This document shows, one piece after another, positions 11,284 through 23,309 of a stretch of 64,000 nt of DNA. The stretch spans positions 61,927,676 to 61,991,675 of the forward strand of contig OX411543.1 of assembly GCA_948146395.1 (NCBI GenBank), written 5' to 3'. Within the stretch, counting starts at the first letter, position 1. Each line of letters opens with the position of its first letter. The position numbers and the translations under genes were made by a program. Under the pieces are notes generated by a model. It saw only the letters and a list, made by a program, of their open reading frames with translations, was not told the DNA's origin and ran no database searches. Origin of the DNA: Fragum whitleyi (lineage: Eukaryota; Mollusca; Bivalvia; Cardiida; Cardiidae).

Positions 11284-12096
11284 AGCTCACCTGAGCACAT
11301 CGTGCTCAAGGTGAGCTTTTGTGATCATTGAATATCCGTCGTCCGTCGTGCGTCGTCCGTCGTGCGTCGTGCGTCGTCCGTCGTCCTCCGTCAACAATTT
11401 AAGTGTTTACACTCTAGAGGCCACAAATATGATCCAATCTTCATGAAACTTAGTCAGAATGATGGCCAGGTCACAAGGATGAACCCTATTGAAAATGGAA
11501 AGGATCCATGCCATATCACAGGAAAAGGGGCCTAAAAGACAATTTTCTTGTTTACACTCTAGAGGTCACAAATATGGCCCAATCTTCATGAAACTTGGTC
11601 AGAATGTTGGTCAGGTCACAAGGATGAACCCTTTTGAAAATGGGAAGGATCCATACCATATCATGGGAAAAGGGGCCTTAATGACAATTTTCTTGTTTAC
11701 ACTCTAGAGGCCACAAATATGGCCCAATCTTCATGAAACTTGGTCAGAATGATGGCCAGGTCACAAGGATGAATCCTATTGAAAATGGAAAGGATCCATG
11801 CCATATCACGGGAAAAGGGGCCTTAATGACAATTTTCTTGATAACACTCTAGAGGCCACAAATATGGCCCAATCTTCATGAAACTTGGTCAGAATGTTTG
11901 TCAGGTCACAAGGATGAACCCTATTGAAAATGGGAAAGATCCATGACATATCATGGGAAAAGGGACCTTAGTGAAAATGGTCTTGTTTACAGCCTTACAG
12001 GCCTCAAATCATAAAAGTACATCTTGAAAATTTAATGTATTTAATGAGACAAAGAAACGAAGGTGAGCGATATAGGACCATCATGGTCCTCTTGTT
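11284..12096 (+). mobile_element. Helentron-like non-autonomous element nested in a relative
   Basis: It begins with a perfect-armed hairpin AGCTCACCTGAGCAC, then ATC, then the complement, followed by repeated cgtccgtcgtgcgtcg. It then has four 145-bp units and ends with hairpin AGGACCATCATGGTCCT (12074-12090) plus CTTGTT. Compared with a neighbouring uninterrupted unit of the host element (CATTTTTAAC), at most one base is duplicated at the junctions. That fits rolling-circle insertion without a target-site duplication. Family assignment is by structure only. Confidence 0.7.
11404..11983 (+). repeat. Four tandem 145-bp units
   Basis: Units start at 11404, 11549, 11694 and 11839, exactly 145 bp apart, with ACACTCTAGAGG near each start and GGCCCAATCTTCATGAAACT inside. 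Divergence is low, indicating recent amplification or homogenisation within this element. Confidence 0.9.
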
Positions 12097-12724
12097 AACA
12101 TTTCCGTTACCATGGAAACCAGAGTTTTTTTATTGAATAAAATTATTTTCACAATTTTGGTAGAGCTTAACCCTTGGAACATCCTTACCAAGTTTCAGCT
12201 AAATTGACTCATCGATTTGGAAGAATTGAATTTTTTTCTAAGATTTTTTGGCAATTTTCAGCCAATTTTCAGCCCTTCTGTACCATGCAAACCAGAGCTT
12301 TTTAAGAAATTATATTCTTTTAACAACTTTAGAAGAGCTTCGCCCAAGGAACGGCCCTGCAATATTTCAGGTTGATTGGCAAAGAGGTTCGATAGGAGAA
12401 GGATTTTTCTCAGATTTTTTGCAATTCACTGCCATTTTTAACCTTTCTGTTACCATGGAAACTATAGGTTTTTTTTATGAAATTAAATTCTTTTAACAAC
12501 TTTTGAAAAGCTTTAACAAAGGATTATCCCTGCCAGGTTTCAGCTTGTTTAGCACAGTGGTTGAGGAGGAGAAGATGTTTAAAGTAATTGTTGACGGACA
12601 GACTTACACACGGATGAACGATTGGAATGAACGAAAGAAATCTCATTAGGCTAGTGTTTATTTAATTGTGTGGTGCATTATTGATCTATTCAGTTGCGAA
12701 AAAAGTCTAAATAAATGCCCTCGT

Positions 12725-13142
12725 AACAGAATTCATCAAAATGTTAACCTTGACAGATGGCATTGACCTAGTAACATAAAATTGACCTTGGTACTTGTAG
12801 ATGCACATTATTGAGATCTATCATCATGCCAAGTATTAGGCTTGTTCCTTTTAAAAGGCTGAAAGATATTGGCTTTTTTAAGACTTTTAGTAAAGTTTTT
12901 GAGTTATTTGACCTTGACATATGACCTTGACATTGTCACATGACCTTGACTTTGGTATCAGCTGGTGTGTATCTATATGTTTATCATCAGGCAAAATATG
13001 AGGCTTGTTTCTTGAATAGGCATGAAAATATAAGTAAAGTTAAGATTTTTGGTTAAGTTTTGCATACATACAGAGAGACAGATGGACAGTCGGACAACGG
13101 TAAACCAATGTGCCCCGATCTTTCAGTTCGGGGGAATAAAAA
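12725..13142 (+). mobile_element. Interspersed element with TGACCTTGAC repeats
   Basis: It has repeated short blocks of the ATGACCTTGAC type (for example 12905-12955) and two longer units with ATTTATCATCAGGCAAA or ATCTATCATCATGCCAA. It ends CAGAGAGACAGATGGACAGTCGGACA followed by CCCCGATCTTTCAGTTCGGGG, a terminal hairpin. This is the same general design as the other satellite-bearing elements, but a different family. Confidence 0.5.
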
Positions 13143-13144
13143 GT

Positions 13145-14100
13145 TTTTTTCCTATTATAAAAGCCTGTTTCCATAGCAACTGGAAGGATTTGTAGAAATG
13201 TGTATAATTACTTTTGGGTCACCTCTAGCCTAAAGTAAAAAAATATCAAAACCTGTGACATAAAATGCCTCTAGCCCAAATTTCAAAGTCTAAGTGCATT
13301 TTAGAATATTGCTATTAAAAAGCTTGTTTCTATGCATTGAACTACGTGCTGCGCAACCAAATGCTAACAATTTTTTAGAACATATAAGCAATAACGGTCA
13401 TAACAATTATCATATTTTTTTCTATTTTCACACTATTGATAAAATTAATTTTAGCAAAAAAAAAAAAAAAATGAAAATGAAAATGCTACTTAGAAAATGG
13501 ATTAATAGTACATGAAATTGCTGTTTTTGTCAAAATTGTATACTATTACATACTTTAGTTGCTATGGCAACCGAATATTTTGAATTTTGCATCTGTTCTT
13601 TTTTCATTTCTTTGGATGGATAATAAACTACCAGTATGCACCGATTTTGTTGATCTTTTTAACTTAAATATATGAGTTAATTTACTTTAAAACTGTCATT
13701 TAACAAAAAAATCTGCTAGGGTTTGGTTGTATGGATTCCATGGTAACTAAAATTAAAAATATTTTGAGTAATTTTATTGATGATACTTACAAACAAGATG
13801 TTGCAAACTTAGAAACTGTATGAGTTATACATTATATACCTTTGCTGTTAGGAGAAAAATAAATTTGAAAATGTTGAAAATTTGTATTTTGAAAAAAAAA
13901 AGGTTTTTATGGCTTACCTTCTGACGCCATGCAACACAATGCACTCATTTTTTGTAGCCTTAGTATCATTTTGGATGGAGCTTAGGTCCTTCTTTAAATA
14001 CAAAAAACTCAAACTCTTTAATATTGGCAAATCGGCACAAAAGTTACCATGGCCATAAACACATATATTACACAACTGTACACATGCACAATACAAAACG
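13145..14100. other. Diverged tandem-unit repeat region
   Basis: Several loose units carry CCATAGCAACT, TTGCTATGGCAACC or TTCCATGGTAAC motifs about 300 bp apart (13170, 13556, 13735). They look like decayed copies of a satellite-bearing element. No coding content is seen. A 16-base A run lies near 13456. Confidence 0.4.
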
Positions 14101-14730
14101 AAAACATTTTAAAACGACATCAGTACTTTAAGTTTTTTTTTCTAAATTCATCACATCACATATATTCAGCTCAACCTTCAGTTTAAAAACAAAAATTAGA
14201 TCAAACAGCAGGGATTGATATCAACTCCTGTCTCAAAACTGAGGCTTCTTTTTCATGAACAATATTTTACTATTCAATGGGAAATAAATGCGAAAATGCT
14301 GAGTTTATAACAACTGCAAATTATTTCTCTTTGATAAAACATATTCTTTCTTTTCGCCAACGAAAGCAATATTCGACTGCTTTATTTTTGGGGAATTTTG
14401 GCTTTAATTAAAATTGGAAAATAAACGAAATTATACACTTAGTTATTCTTCAGCGGTATCAGCTTATGGTACATGTAAAAGGCTGTTGACATTAGACATA
14501 GTACCCCTGATCATAATTTGACAGAAAATTTCGCATTTTTCGCTAATTTCTCGACTTTTGCGCCCCAGTGTCTTCTTTTTCTCTTGTTTATATACACTTA
14601 ATGGAGAAGTGAATAATGTTATTTGCCTGATAAGTAATTCGAAAGACAAAATTCTGTAAACCTCTGTCTAATTGTATAAGCCTTTTACAAAAGAAGTTTA
14701 CGTTATTTCTGAACATCATACGTCTTTTAT
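14101..14730. other. AT-rich spacer, nothing recognised
   Basis: No repeat partner, coding pattern or RNA gene was recognised here. Confidence 0.35.
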
Positions 14731-15940
14731 TAGCTCACCTGATGGCGAGCCGCTCAATGGTGAGCTATTACGCTGGTCCAGTGTTCTTCGTGCGTCCGTG
14801 GCGCGTCGTGCGTCGTCTACAATTTTCTTTAAACATTTCCCTCTTAACCGATAGACCAATCTTGATGAAATTTGAAAGGCATGTACTTGGGTCAAGCTTT
14901 ACCAAAGTTGTTAAATGAATAAAGGTCCAACTCTAGTTGCCACGGCAACAAAAAGGGTAAAACTTCTTTAAAATCTTTGTAATGTTAAACCAGAACTCAG
15001 ACAGCTCCCATATTTGGCATGTAGCATCATCTAGAGGATCCATACCAAGTTTGTTCATATCATGACCCTTTGGCCATAATTCAGCTTCGCCCGGCGCATC
15101 CCACATAAGAAGGAAGCAAAGAGCGGACTTCTTGCCTCGTCCACAATTTCTTTAAACATCTTCTTCTCCTAAACCAGTGGGCCTATCTTAATGAAACTGA
15201 GCAGGGATGTTCCTTGGGTCAAGCTCTTTCAAAGTTGTTCAAATAACTGAAATTCCCTTAACTCTCCCTTAACCCTTAACAAAACGGGTGAAAATAGGAA
15301 AATCTTCCAAAATCTTCTTTTCTGAACCAGAAGGCAGACAACTTTCATATTTGGTATGTAGCATCATTTAGTGGACCTCAACTTATTTTGTTTATATCAA
15401 TACCCTTTGGTAATATTTGGGCTCAATCAGGGTACAACCCTTTTTACAAAGAATCAAAAAGCGAGAAATTTTCAAAAATCTACTTCCCTGAAGAAGGCAG
15501 ACAGCTTTCAAATTTGTTATGCAACATCATCTAGTGGACCTCCACCAAGTTTGTTCATATCAAGACCCTGGGGCAAAATTTGGGCTCCACCCGGGCGCAA
15601 CCCTTTTTACATAGAATTTAAGAGCGAAAATCTTCAAAATCTTTCTTCTCTGAAACCAGAAGGCAGACAACTTTCCTATTCTGTATGTAGCATCGACTAG
15701 TAGACCTTTATCAAGTTTGTTCATATCAAGACCCTGGGGTCATATTTGGGCTCCATCTGGGCGCAACCCTTTTACATAGAAATAAAAAGCGAAATTCTTC
15801 ATTTTTTTTAAACCAGAAGGCAGACAGCTTTCACACTTGGTATGTAACATCATCTAGTGGACCTTTACTAATTTTGTACATATAAAGACACTGGGATCAA
15901 ATTTGGCCTCCACCCAGGTGCAACTCGTGATGTCTAAGGT
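14731..15940 (+). mobile_element. Satellite-bearing Helentron-like element with units of about 160 bp
   Basis: The head is a hairpin AGCTCACC (14732) / GGTGAGCT (14766) followed by GTGCGTCCGTGGCGCGTCG. Five diverged units carry CAGAAGGCAGACAGCTTTC, GTAGCATCATCTAGTGGAC and GGGCTCCACCCGGGCGCAA, with the TAGCATCATCTAG block at about 15025, 15360, 15525, 15690 and 15845. This type is familiar from bivalve genomes. No terminal hairpin is found, so the 3' end may be lost. Confidence 0.65.
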
Positions 15941-16285
15941 AACCATTAACTTAGAATATATTTTCTCGTGAAAACAGGTCAACATAAGTCATATCTTTAT
16001 AGGAAGGGAGATTATCTTTATACACAGGCTGTGATGTGGAATTGAATTACCTCTTGACTAAATTTTTTGGAGGAAAGGACCTACATTGACTTGGCCGTGT
16101 TTATGTTTGGGAAACTATACTCTATCTTCAATAACAACAATCGTGGATTTGATTTTTTGTTCGAACGTTATTTCGAAGATAAGCAAAAATTATGTAATTA
16201 TGAAACTTCTGACATTACAACGCTGTATTTAAAAGGACAAGTTCAGTTTGTTTGGCTGTTTGAAAGGTGGTTAAAACCGCTGTTT
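15941..16285. other. Spacer, nothing recognised
   Basis: One 73-codon open frame begins at 16067 but lacks family resemblance and splice context, so I do not treat it as a gene. Confidence 0.35.
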
Positions 16286-16289
16286 TAAA

Positions 16290-16480
16290 AAAATCCCAAC
16301 AATATCGCGAATACTTGAGTACCTTCCTCCGAGTTTTGGTATTTCTCGCACCAGTACAACAATTACACCTATTTCTAGTTTTCGGCTTCTAGCCAACATT
16401 ATTTCGATTATCATACCATTTCCGGGCGACAAATTATCAGAAAGAGAGAGTGCCACCGTTGGAGATCGAACCCGCTATCA
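16290..16480 (-). mobile_element. tRNA-derived SINE, copy 2 (degenerate)
   Basis: It matches the body of the SINE at 9905-10165 (TGGTATTTCTC.CACCAG on the plus strand, then GAGTGCC.CC.TTGG.GATCGAACCC). The B box is still readable as GGTTCGATCT on the minus strand at about 16471. The tail is lost. Confidence 0.6.
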
Positions 16481-16489
16481 ACTGCGAAA

Positions 16490-17635
16490 TGAATTGGACT
16501 TGTGTACTTCTAGTGTTCATACATGTCAAACAACAGTATAAGCATAAGATAATGACAGTTGTTACGTTCGAACCGTTCTCAACCAAAGTATAGCTGAAAA
16601 ATATCCCACGTAAGCCGGTGCAGAACCCACGCTCAAGGTGAACTATTGTGATCAGTCAATGTATGCCTGTCCAACTGTCAACAATACAAAAAACTTCTCC
16701 TCTGAAACTACTGATGCTTTTTCAAAATACTTCAAAGATGTTGAATCGGGCCCAAAACGTGAAATTTTTAAAAACCCTCACAAGTGATCCTTGAGTCATG
16801 ATATTTCAAAATACTTCAACCATAGGTAGCCAACACGGTATGGGATAGTGTAACATTACCAACAATTGACCACAAAAATTATGATATTATTTTTTTTCAC
16901 AATGTACAATATAGACAAGGTCCCGAAAATCCTCTTTTATGCAGAAAATCTGGTCAACCGAGATCGCGCATCTCTACTTTACACCAGTAAATCTAGGTTA
17001 AATTATGAAGGGCGTTGCTAATTTCCATATATGGTAATATTTAACTTTTCTCAGATTGATATTTAATGGCGACAGAATTTACTTTGTTGCACATTACATT
17101 ATTTTCTTTACTTGTTAATTGTTTCGAAAGCATATTATAGACTTTCTCTACTTAGAAAATGTGTAGGGAGATAATCTGTGAAATGCCCCTCCTTAGAATA
17201 CCAAGAATAGACCTTTAGTAATTGTACGAACGATATCCGTGAAAGGTCGCTTATTAAGCAAGCAATCACACTTATCGCTTGTCCAAAATTGAACACTTAT
17301 CGGACTTAATATGGTGCCGAACATGTGGAAGCGAAAATCTTTACTTCTTTTTAGCAATGGGTGTAATAGTATCATTAACACTGTAAATGAGAAATTTGAA
17401 TTGTCAGGCTTAAATGGACTATCTGGGTAATGCGTCAAGTATCGACTCTAGTCAACTGCGCGATCTGCGCAGTCTGACTTGGGTAAAACCTTTCCACAGA
17501 TAACAAATTTTATGAATCTTAAATGATTTTTATACTTTTTCCAAATATTTATCTTACGGCAAAGTACACCATGAGCATGATGTGTTCGGCTGAGCTGAAT
17601 ATCAAGGTAAATTACTTCAAGAAAAACATACAAGA
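16490..17635. other. Unclassified intergenic stretch with short repeat pieces
   Basis: 16600-16830 holds pieces like the satellite-bearing elements (CTCAAGGTGAACTATTGTGATCAGTC and CTCCTCTGAAACTACTGATG). 17443-17480 holds AGTCAACTGCGCGATCTGCGCAGTCTGACT-like sequence, which also occurs in the TGTGACCC hairpin MITEs. Nothing coding was recognised. Confidence 0.4.
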
Positions 17636-17639
17636 GTTA

Positions 17640-17990
17640 TCTCTTCTTTCTTTAATGCTTTTCGGAGGATTATCGAGAAATGACGATAGATTAGCATTTT
17701 ATAAACTCACGACCTAACCAGTGATATTGTGAAAACCCCGCTTAGAACCCAAAACGTGACGTCGGTATGAACGTTGCATTTAGGCAATCACGATCAAAAT
17801 GGCGTGCTTTGAGAAAATTAGTCATGAAATTGACTTGTTTTGTCTCATTTTGGCATTGAAGAATAAAATATTTGATTATTTTTCGAGTAAGATCACTTTA
17901 TATTTCATTTCGTGAGTAAAACAAGCTATATTTTCCCGAGTGGTCGAGCCACTCGTGAAAATATAGCTTTGTTGTACGACTATTGAAATA
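17640..17990 (+). repeat. Dispersed repeat, copy 1, ending in a hairpin
   Basis: Shares GTATTATCGAGAAAT-type sequence, ATTTTATAAACTCAC and CCAGTGA with 27200-27390. The hairpin at 17923-17969 pairs AAGCTATATTTTC with GAAAATATAGCTT around a GAGTGGTCGAGCCACTC centre. This reads as a MITE-like unit of unknown family. Confidence 0.5.
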
Positions 17991-18664
17991 TAAGACAATA
18001 CAATTGTCCTCTATATAAACTGTTATTCTACCCACTGAGTTCTTACGACCAACAAAGTTTGAAATTCATAACAATGAGACTTTTGAGAGATTTACCTAGG
18101 ATATTTTTTTTTTAATTTTTAAAACTACTTTAGGGTTAAGTGTTTAATATCTTACATTGATCCTCCGCACATGAGTTTTTTTATCCATTTCTGCACAGTA
18201 CCTCGGAGAAATTAACTATATTTAGACACAAAGGTTGATATTCATTGCAAGCACTCTTTCCGAAACATAATCTGACCAAAATTTTAGAAGAATAATTAAT
18301 TATAGTAGATATCAATGAAAAGTCGTTCGATTCCCGGGAGCTGCTATCGATCTTAGTTCTTTCATTGGCCCACACTTTCGGCGCGAGTACTGGTGAATTT
18401 AGAAGGAAGCAGAATCGAGAGGGATTAATCTAAGTTGAAAGAACTTGTTTCATAATCGATTTAAAAAAATAGGTTTAAACCGAATCAGAGAAAAATACGT
18501 ACATAAAAAACAAGACCCCAGCTTAAATAGTCTTGAAGAATTGAAGAACCAATAGTCCGTCTTATTTCAGAGTTGTTGAATCAAGGTGCCTGCGTAGTTG
18601 CAGTAATTTCTTTTAAATTAGAGACTATAAATAAAGCGATGTTCATTTTGAGCACAAATGTGTG

Positions 18665-19097
18665 CAGTTTCAACATTCTAAAATTGACAATCATTCCGTT
18701 CGAAATCACTTAAAATCATTCACTCAGCGCTCATTCCAGACACTCACCCAAATCGATCAAAAACTCCGAAATCATTGGAAAACAATTCATAATCGTTCAT
18801 GACGCTGAACATTTCATTCAAATCGATTAAACTATTCTACTTTCTTATTGGCTGGTGTCCATTTTAAAGTGTTTGATTGGTCCACGAAAACACATAACCA
18901 GAAAAATGACGTTTATTTAATTAAAGGGGGAGGGGGGTAATACATATCGCTAATTTTGTTCATCTTGAACAAAAAATAGCAAAATTGGATTACTTTCCTT
19001 TACTTTCACTCAAAACTCACTCTACACAGTCATCCAATTTCATTCCAAAATCATTCCAAAATCACTCATCTTGTCAATTTCACTATGTTATTAACTG
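18665..19097 (-). mobile_element. M1 MITE (Tc1/mariner-like), copy a
   Basis: The high-coordinate end reads GTTATTAACTG before TA. It has the internal palindrome around 18935-18990 (CGCTAATTTTGTTCATC / GAACAAAA) and many spaced ATTC motifs. The low-coordinate end is degenerate. Confidence 0.7.
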
Positions 19098-19556
19098 TAG
19101 CCCTTTCCCCGTATAATAAGATGTCAATTTCATCGAAATTTATTCAGTTCAATGTTAAGCATGGTCTGATTTGGATAAAGAATGTATCTTATACAATGCT
19201 ATCTTTCTCCAAAGTCAATTTGTTTCTCTTTTATTTAGTTGAGTCTTTTCAAATCTTGTCAAGTGATAGAATGTCCCAGTCAAAATTTACCCCTTATCTA
19301 AATCAAACCTTGATGCCTTCAAATGAAAGGGTTGTTAAAATACTCTTAACGAAAGCAAACAAGTACGTGATTGTTTGTTGGAGTTATGTGCATTTTACCA
19401 CTGGTGTACATCTTATTTTGACTTTTCTTGAAAAAATATGTGCACGTTGGGGCCATTATCAATTTGACATTTAAAAGTGATTGCATATTAAAATTGCCTC
19501 TTAATTTGGAATTGTTTGTTTTGTTTGAATGGGGCTTAATGTAGGTTTCATAAATT

Positions 19557-19680
19557 TTTCAGCTATATCGCGGCGGTTGAAGCACCTAACAATGGATTCC
19601 TGGTATTTCTCTCACCAGCACTCCCATTTCATCCTTTCTTTGCCTCCAGCTGTTATCTCACATAAGTCTACGATTATCAA
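19557..19680 (-). mobile_element. tRNA-derived SINE, copy 3, cut by a foldback insertion
   Basis: Matches GCGGCGG...GCACCTAACAATGGATTCCTGGTATTTCTCTCACCAG of copy 1 and proceeds to ATTATCAA at 19680. There the match ends exactly where the next element starts, so the tRNA head is missing. Confidence 0.65.
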
Positions 19681-20409
19681 GACGCATTTTGTCATACCGA
19701 TGACTTCCCACATACTTGTGACAAAAAATGCGTATTATAGGCGTATTTTCAAATCTGAGCTCTGACGTACACGCCGAGTCCATTACCATAGGTATATCGG
19801 GTATGTATTAAAAGCATGTGATAGGATTTGAACCTAATCCCTTGGCTTCAATTATAAAAGTACATGTAAGCATTAAACATTACGATATAATCATAACTTT
19901 AATTTGAAAGGTAAATTGTAACCTTTTTTTAAAGTGTTGCATAAACCTGGTTCATCTAAATCGATAAAATGACACGGGAATCTAACGGTAAAAAGTAGAT
20001 TTTACGGCTCACCGCACAAAATCTACCTATATAGGTAGATTTTGCGCTGTTAGCCGTGAAATCTACTTTAAACGGTTAAATTCTCGTAATATTCTATCAA
20101 AATAGATAAAACAGTTTTAAACAATACCTAGAAATGATACAAATTACCTTTCAAATGAAGTGTGTTGCTTGTCTAAGATAGTAAGGTTTTACTAATTCAT
20201 GTACTTTTAAAGGTGAAAAGGAGGTATCACGTTCAATTCCTATCATATGTTGTTTTTTTTAATATACCCGATATACCTATGGTAATAGACTCAACGCCTA
20301 CGTCAGAGATCGGTTTTGAAAATACACCTATACCAATCTATCAATACCTATGTAAAGTGATTGTTGTTGCTACTGTTTCGAAAGTCACCGGTAAGAAGAA
20401 AATGCGTCT
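19680..20409. mobile_element. Foldback element of about 730 bp
   Basis: The two halves are inverted copies around AAAATCTACC TATA GGTAGATTTT near 20030. The outer ends are AGACGCATTTT....TACCG (19680) and its inverse ending at 20409. Shared arm blocks include TATTTTCAAA....CTCTGACGTA, TTACCATAGGTATATCGGGTAT and GAAAGGTAA. The arms are about 350 bp each and noticeably diverged, so it is not very young. It has no coding capacity. Confidence 0.75.
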
Positions 20410-20763
20410 CAGATGTTTTGATGAGCCTGATCCCGGATAATTGCATCGTAAAAACACTCTTTAGTTTATTCATATGTTTTTTAACTTTCATTTTAAAGCA
20501 ATATGCAACAAAATATTCTATAGAGCTCTGCAATAGTAGACCTTCTTTTTACTTTTATTTTTTTTAATCAAAAGCAGCCATTTACTTTCACAAGTATTCA
20601 TATATCATTGTATGTCATTTTACATGTATAAACATTGGACTCTCGACCCTCGTTGTGAAAAGCAAAAAAAAATAATCATTTGTAATTACTCTAGTGGTAA
20701 GAAGGAGTAATAAGCCTTTTTGCTATTTGACATGAGTCAAGTGGATTTCTTTCCACCTTTGTT

Positions 20764-22891
20764 CAGTTAACGATATCATGAAATTGACTAGGCGATTTAG
20801 AAAGGCTTTTGGATTAAAATTGCATGAGTGCAATGTGTGAACTTCGAGTGAAAATAAGGGGACGTAATCCATTATTGATATTTTTTGTTCAGGATGAACA
20901 AAATTATCGATTTTTATTACCTTCCTTAATTCAATCGTGCGAATAAGTTCTAAATAGCATGCCATTTCTTCGAGTACCAATCAGATGCCTGCAATTTCAA
21001 TTGTGTCAGTGAAATCCAAAATTTTCTAGCTATATTTCTTTTGAATGTAGTTGTTTGTTTTGTTATTTTTAGTCTTTTTGGAGCGTTTTGGAATGATTTG
21101 AGTTAGTGTTTTGAATGAATAAATTAATGAATGAATCGCTAAGACATTACGCAAGATACTGGTGTCACTTAACAAAAACGTTCGACATTGTTAGCTTGTT
21201 TTTCGATAAAATCCTTATTTTTAGTCGGAAATAAATCAAATATACGCTAAACTTTGCATCAAATAACATTCTACATGATTTTTTGGAAAGATTCGTACTA
21301 TGTTCAATGTGCATGAGTTATTTTGTCATCTTAACATATAAAAATTATGTAAAAACGACGTGTCCCGCGTTACACTTTCCTCTGGTCGAGGCCTTTCATT
21401 TTGCTGTCTTAAATACTTGGCCGTAAACACAATGATAATTTTATATCTGGACGTAGTAATAATGTTTCTGGTTTCGTCAGTGTTAATTTTGAAAATGTAT
21501 TTGGAAAAATGAAGATCGAACGAATGAAAGATTAAAAGATAAGAGCTGTCCCACTTTAACGACGATGTAAGTGAAGTCGCGTTCTTGTATATACCGTTCT
21601 TTTCAAAGTTCACTAATTATACTGATTTTTACATTATGAAATATATTTTTCTTTATACACTAGAAAAATGTAAATAAAATTATTTTTGAATCGCCGTTAA
21701 GAAGCATAGCGAAAATACAAAAGTCACCAAAAATGTCCCACTGTCATTTTTTGACGTCGATAATTAAGAATTGCTAATTTCCACCTAAATAATTTATATC
21801 TTTAACTCGTTGCATTGAATTAAAATTTCTATAGAAAAATACATTTTTATTTCTGTTTACAACAATATTATTCTTTCAATCCTCGGCCTTTTAGTAATGA
21901 TTTTATTGATGAATACAAAAGTCACCCAAAAATGTCCCACCTACGTTATTTTTCAGAACGCGACGTTGAATTTTCCCCGTTACCAAGCCGCAAAGAAGAA
22001 TAAATATGATCAACTGTATTCGCATTTCACATGCTTTATTTTATTTTAATTTTATTTTAAATTCTATTTCCCTCGATTATGATAATGATACGTGAATAAA
22101 TTAAAATGCTCCAAATTTACGCATAATACAATGTATATAGAAAAGAAGACGGATATTCAAACTTCAATCAATATGAAATAAAAAAAAGCAAAATAAGAAA
22201 AGGATAGAATTGAAATTCAAATTAGAAAAAATGAATAAATAAATAAATAAAAATCCCATGATACTGTCATTAACTGATCTGTTTGAGAACATCCTTAACA
22301 CAAACACTTTATCAAACTGATTAAAAAGGAACTAAAATATCAAATTCTATTCAAAATAAGATTTCTACAGTGGTAAGATCAGGTTCAGATAAACGCGATT
22401 TTTTCGGAATCATTTTTACATCTTAATTGAAAGTCCTTGATAAATAATTAGTTTTAGTCAATATTCCGAAAATGCATATTATTTGTAAATCAAAATCTTA
22501 TTTTTCAACAGATAGAAATAATTGATATTGCCCGTATATCTTTACTTTGAATGAGTATTTAAAAATCACACCGAATTAATCCTACTCTGCGTTATATCAT
22601 TGGATCTGCGGCGGAATCTTTGGAAATTCGTGTCCATTTTGTTTCATAAAACAATTACAAACTTTTTTGTATTTGTATCTTGATAAAGATTAACAGCGTT
22701 TTAATAACAGAAATATATCGTTTGCAAATGTTGGTGTGAAGATAGTTTAGTTAAAATGCAACGTTATATATACGCTGACGTCGAAACAATCTGTAACGCA
22801 AAGGGTCACCAGTATCTTGCGTAACGTCTAAGTTAGTGATTTAGAATGGTTTTGATTGAGATAAATGTCAATTTCACGATGTTACTAACTG
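20764..22891 (+). mobile_element. M1 MITE, copy b, split by a nested 1.68-kb element
   Basis: The left part 20764-21143 starts CAGTTAACGATATCATGAAA and carries the M1 internal hairpin (TGTTCAGGATGAACA). The right part 22833-22891 ends ACGATGTTACTAACTG. The insertion has a 5-bp duplication CTAAG, which lets the original M1 copy be read continuously across it. Confidence 0.85.
21144..22827. mobile_element. Non-autonomous TIR element, 1684 bp, 5-bp target duplication
   Basis: The ends are ACATTACGCAAGATACTGG and, inverted, ACGTTACGCAAGATACTGG, flanked by CTAAG at 21139-21143 and 22828-22832. Inside are two similar subterminal blocks with AATACAAAAGTCACC.AAAAATGTCCCAC (21714 and 21915) and a third TGTCCCACTTTAACG at 21548. 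No transposase frame is seen. The family is unknown; a 5-bp duplication is unusual among common superfamilies. Confidence 0.85.
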
Positions 22892-23009
22892 TAAGAATGA
22901 TAAATTTCAGAGATGCTATGTTGGTTTGTTTGTATCGTATGAACCAAAGACTGCACTGCAATTCGAGCTTATTGAAATTCAACTGTAAAGCCTTAAAAAC
23001 AAACATATT

Positions 23010-23271
23010 TGTGACCCATCACGCTAAACGGGACTATCTGGGAACTCAAGAAAATGAATATTTCAAAAAGAGATTGGGTCCAGCATCGATCAACCAAAGG
23101 TCGCATTTCAAAAATTCTTTCGCTGGAATGTATATTAAACATTCTAGATTTAGAAAATAAGCACATTGTGAAAACTTTCGACCCTAGTCAGATTGCGCAA
23201 GCCGCGCAGTCTGACTAGGATCGACACTTTACGCTCTATCCAGATGGTCACTTTTCGCGTGATGGGTCACA
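23010..23271. mobile_element. TGTGACCC hairpin MITE, copy 1
   Basis: The ends are TGTGACCCATCACGC....GGGACTATCTGGGAACTC and the inverse CCAGATGGTCAC....GCGTGATGGGTCACA. The interior has CCCTAGTCAGATTGCGCA and GCGCAGTCTGACTAGGATCG, a second inverted repeat. Two more copies lie at 62816 and 63104. Confidence 0.75.
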
Positions 23272-23309
23272 TTTATGAAATATATCAATGTAACTTAGCT
23301 CCGCTTCCT

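Larger units (their letters stand above)
10979..12630 (-). mobile_element. Satellite-bearing Helentron-like element (outer), interrupted by a second one
   Basis: On the minus strand the 3' end is a hairpin-like GGTCCATCATGGTCC near 10985. Direct repeats of about 160 bp carrying GTTACCATGGAAACC, TTTTAACAACTTT and CCAAGTTTCAGCT occur at about 11145, 12105, 12265 and 12450. The head near 12590-12625 is rich in GACGGACAG. The units are split by an inserted relative at 11284-12096. No long ORF is present, so it is non-autonomous. Confidence 0.65.

Noticed and set aside
11404..11983. Independent satellite DNA
   Set aside because: The 145-bp array is bounded by hairpins at both ends and nested in a related element, so it is internal to a mobile unit.
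17923..17969. Transcription terminator-like hairpin
   Set aside because: Such palindromes are abundant here as MITEs, and intrinsic terminators are not expected in an animal nuclear genome.
22846..23160. 104-codon open frame
   Set aside because: It begins in the right end of M1 and runs into the TGTGACCC MITE, so it is a chance frame across two repeats.
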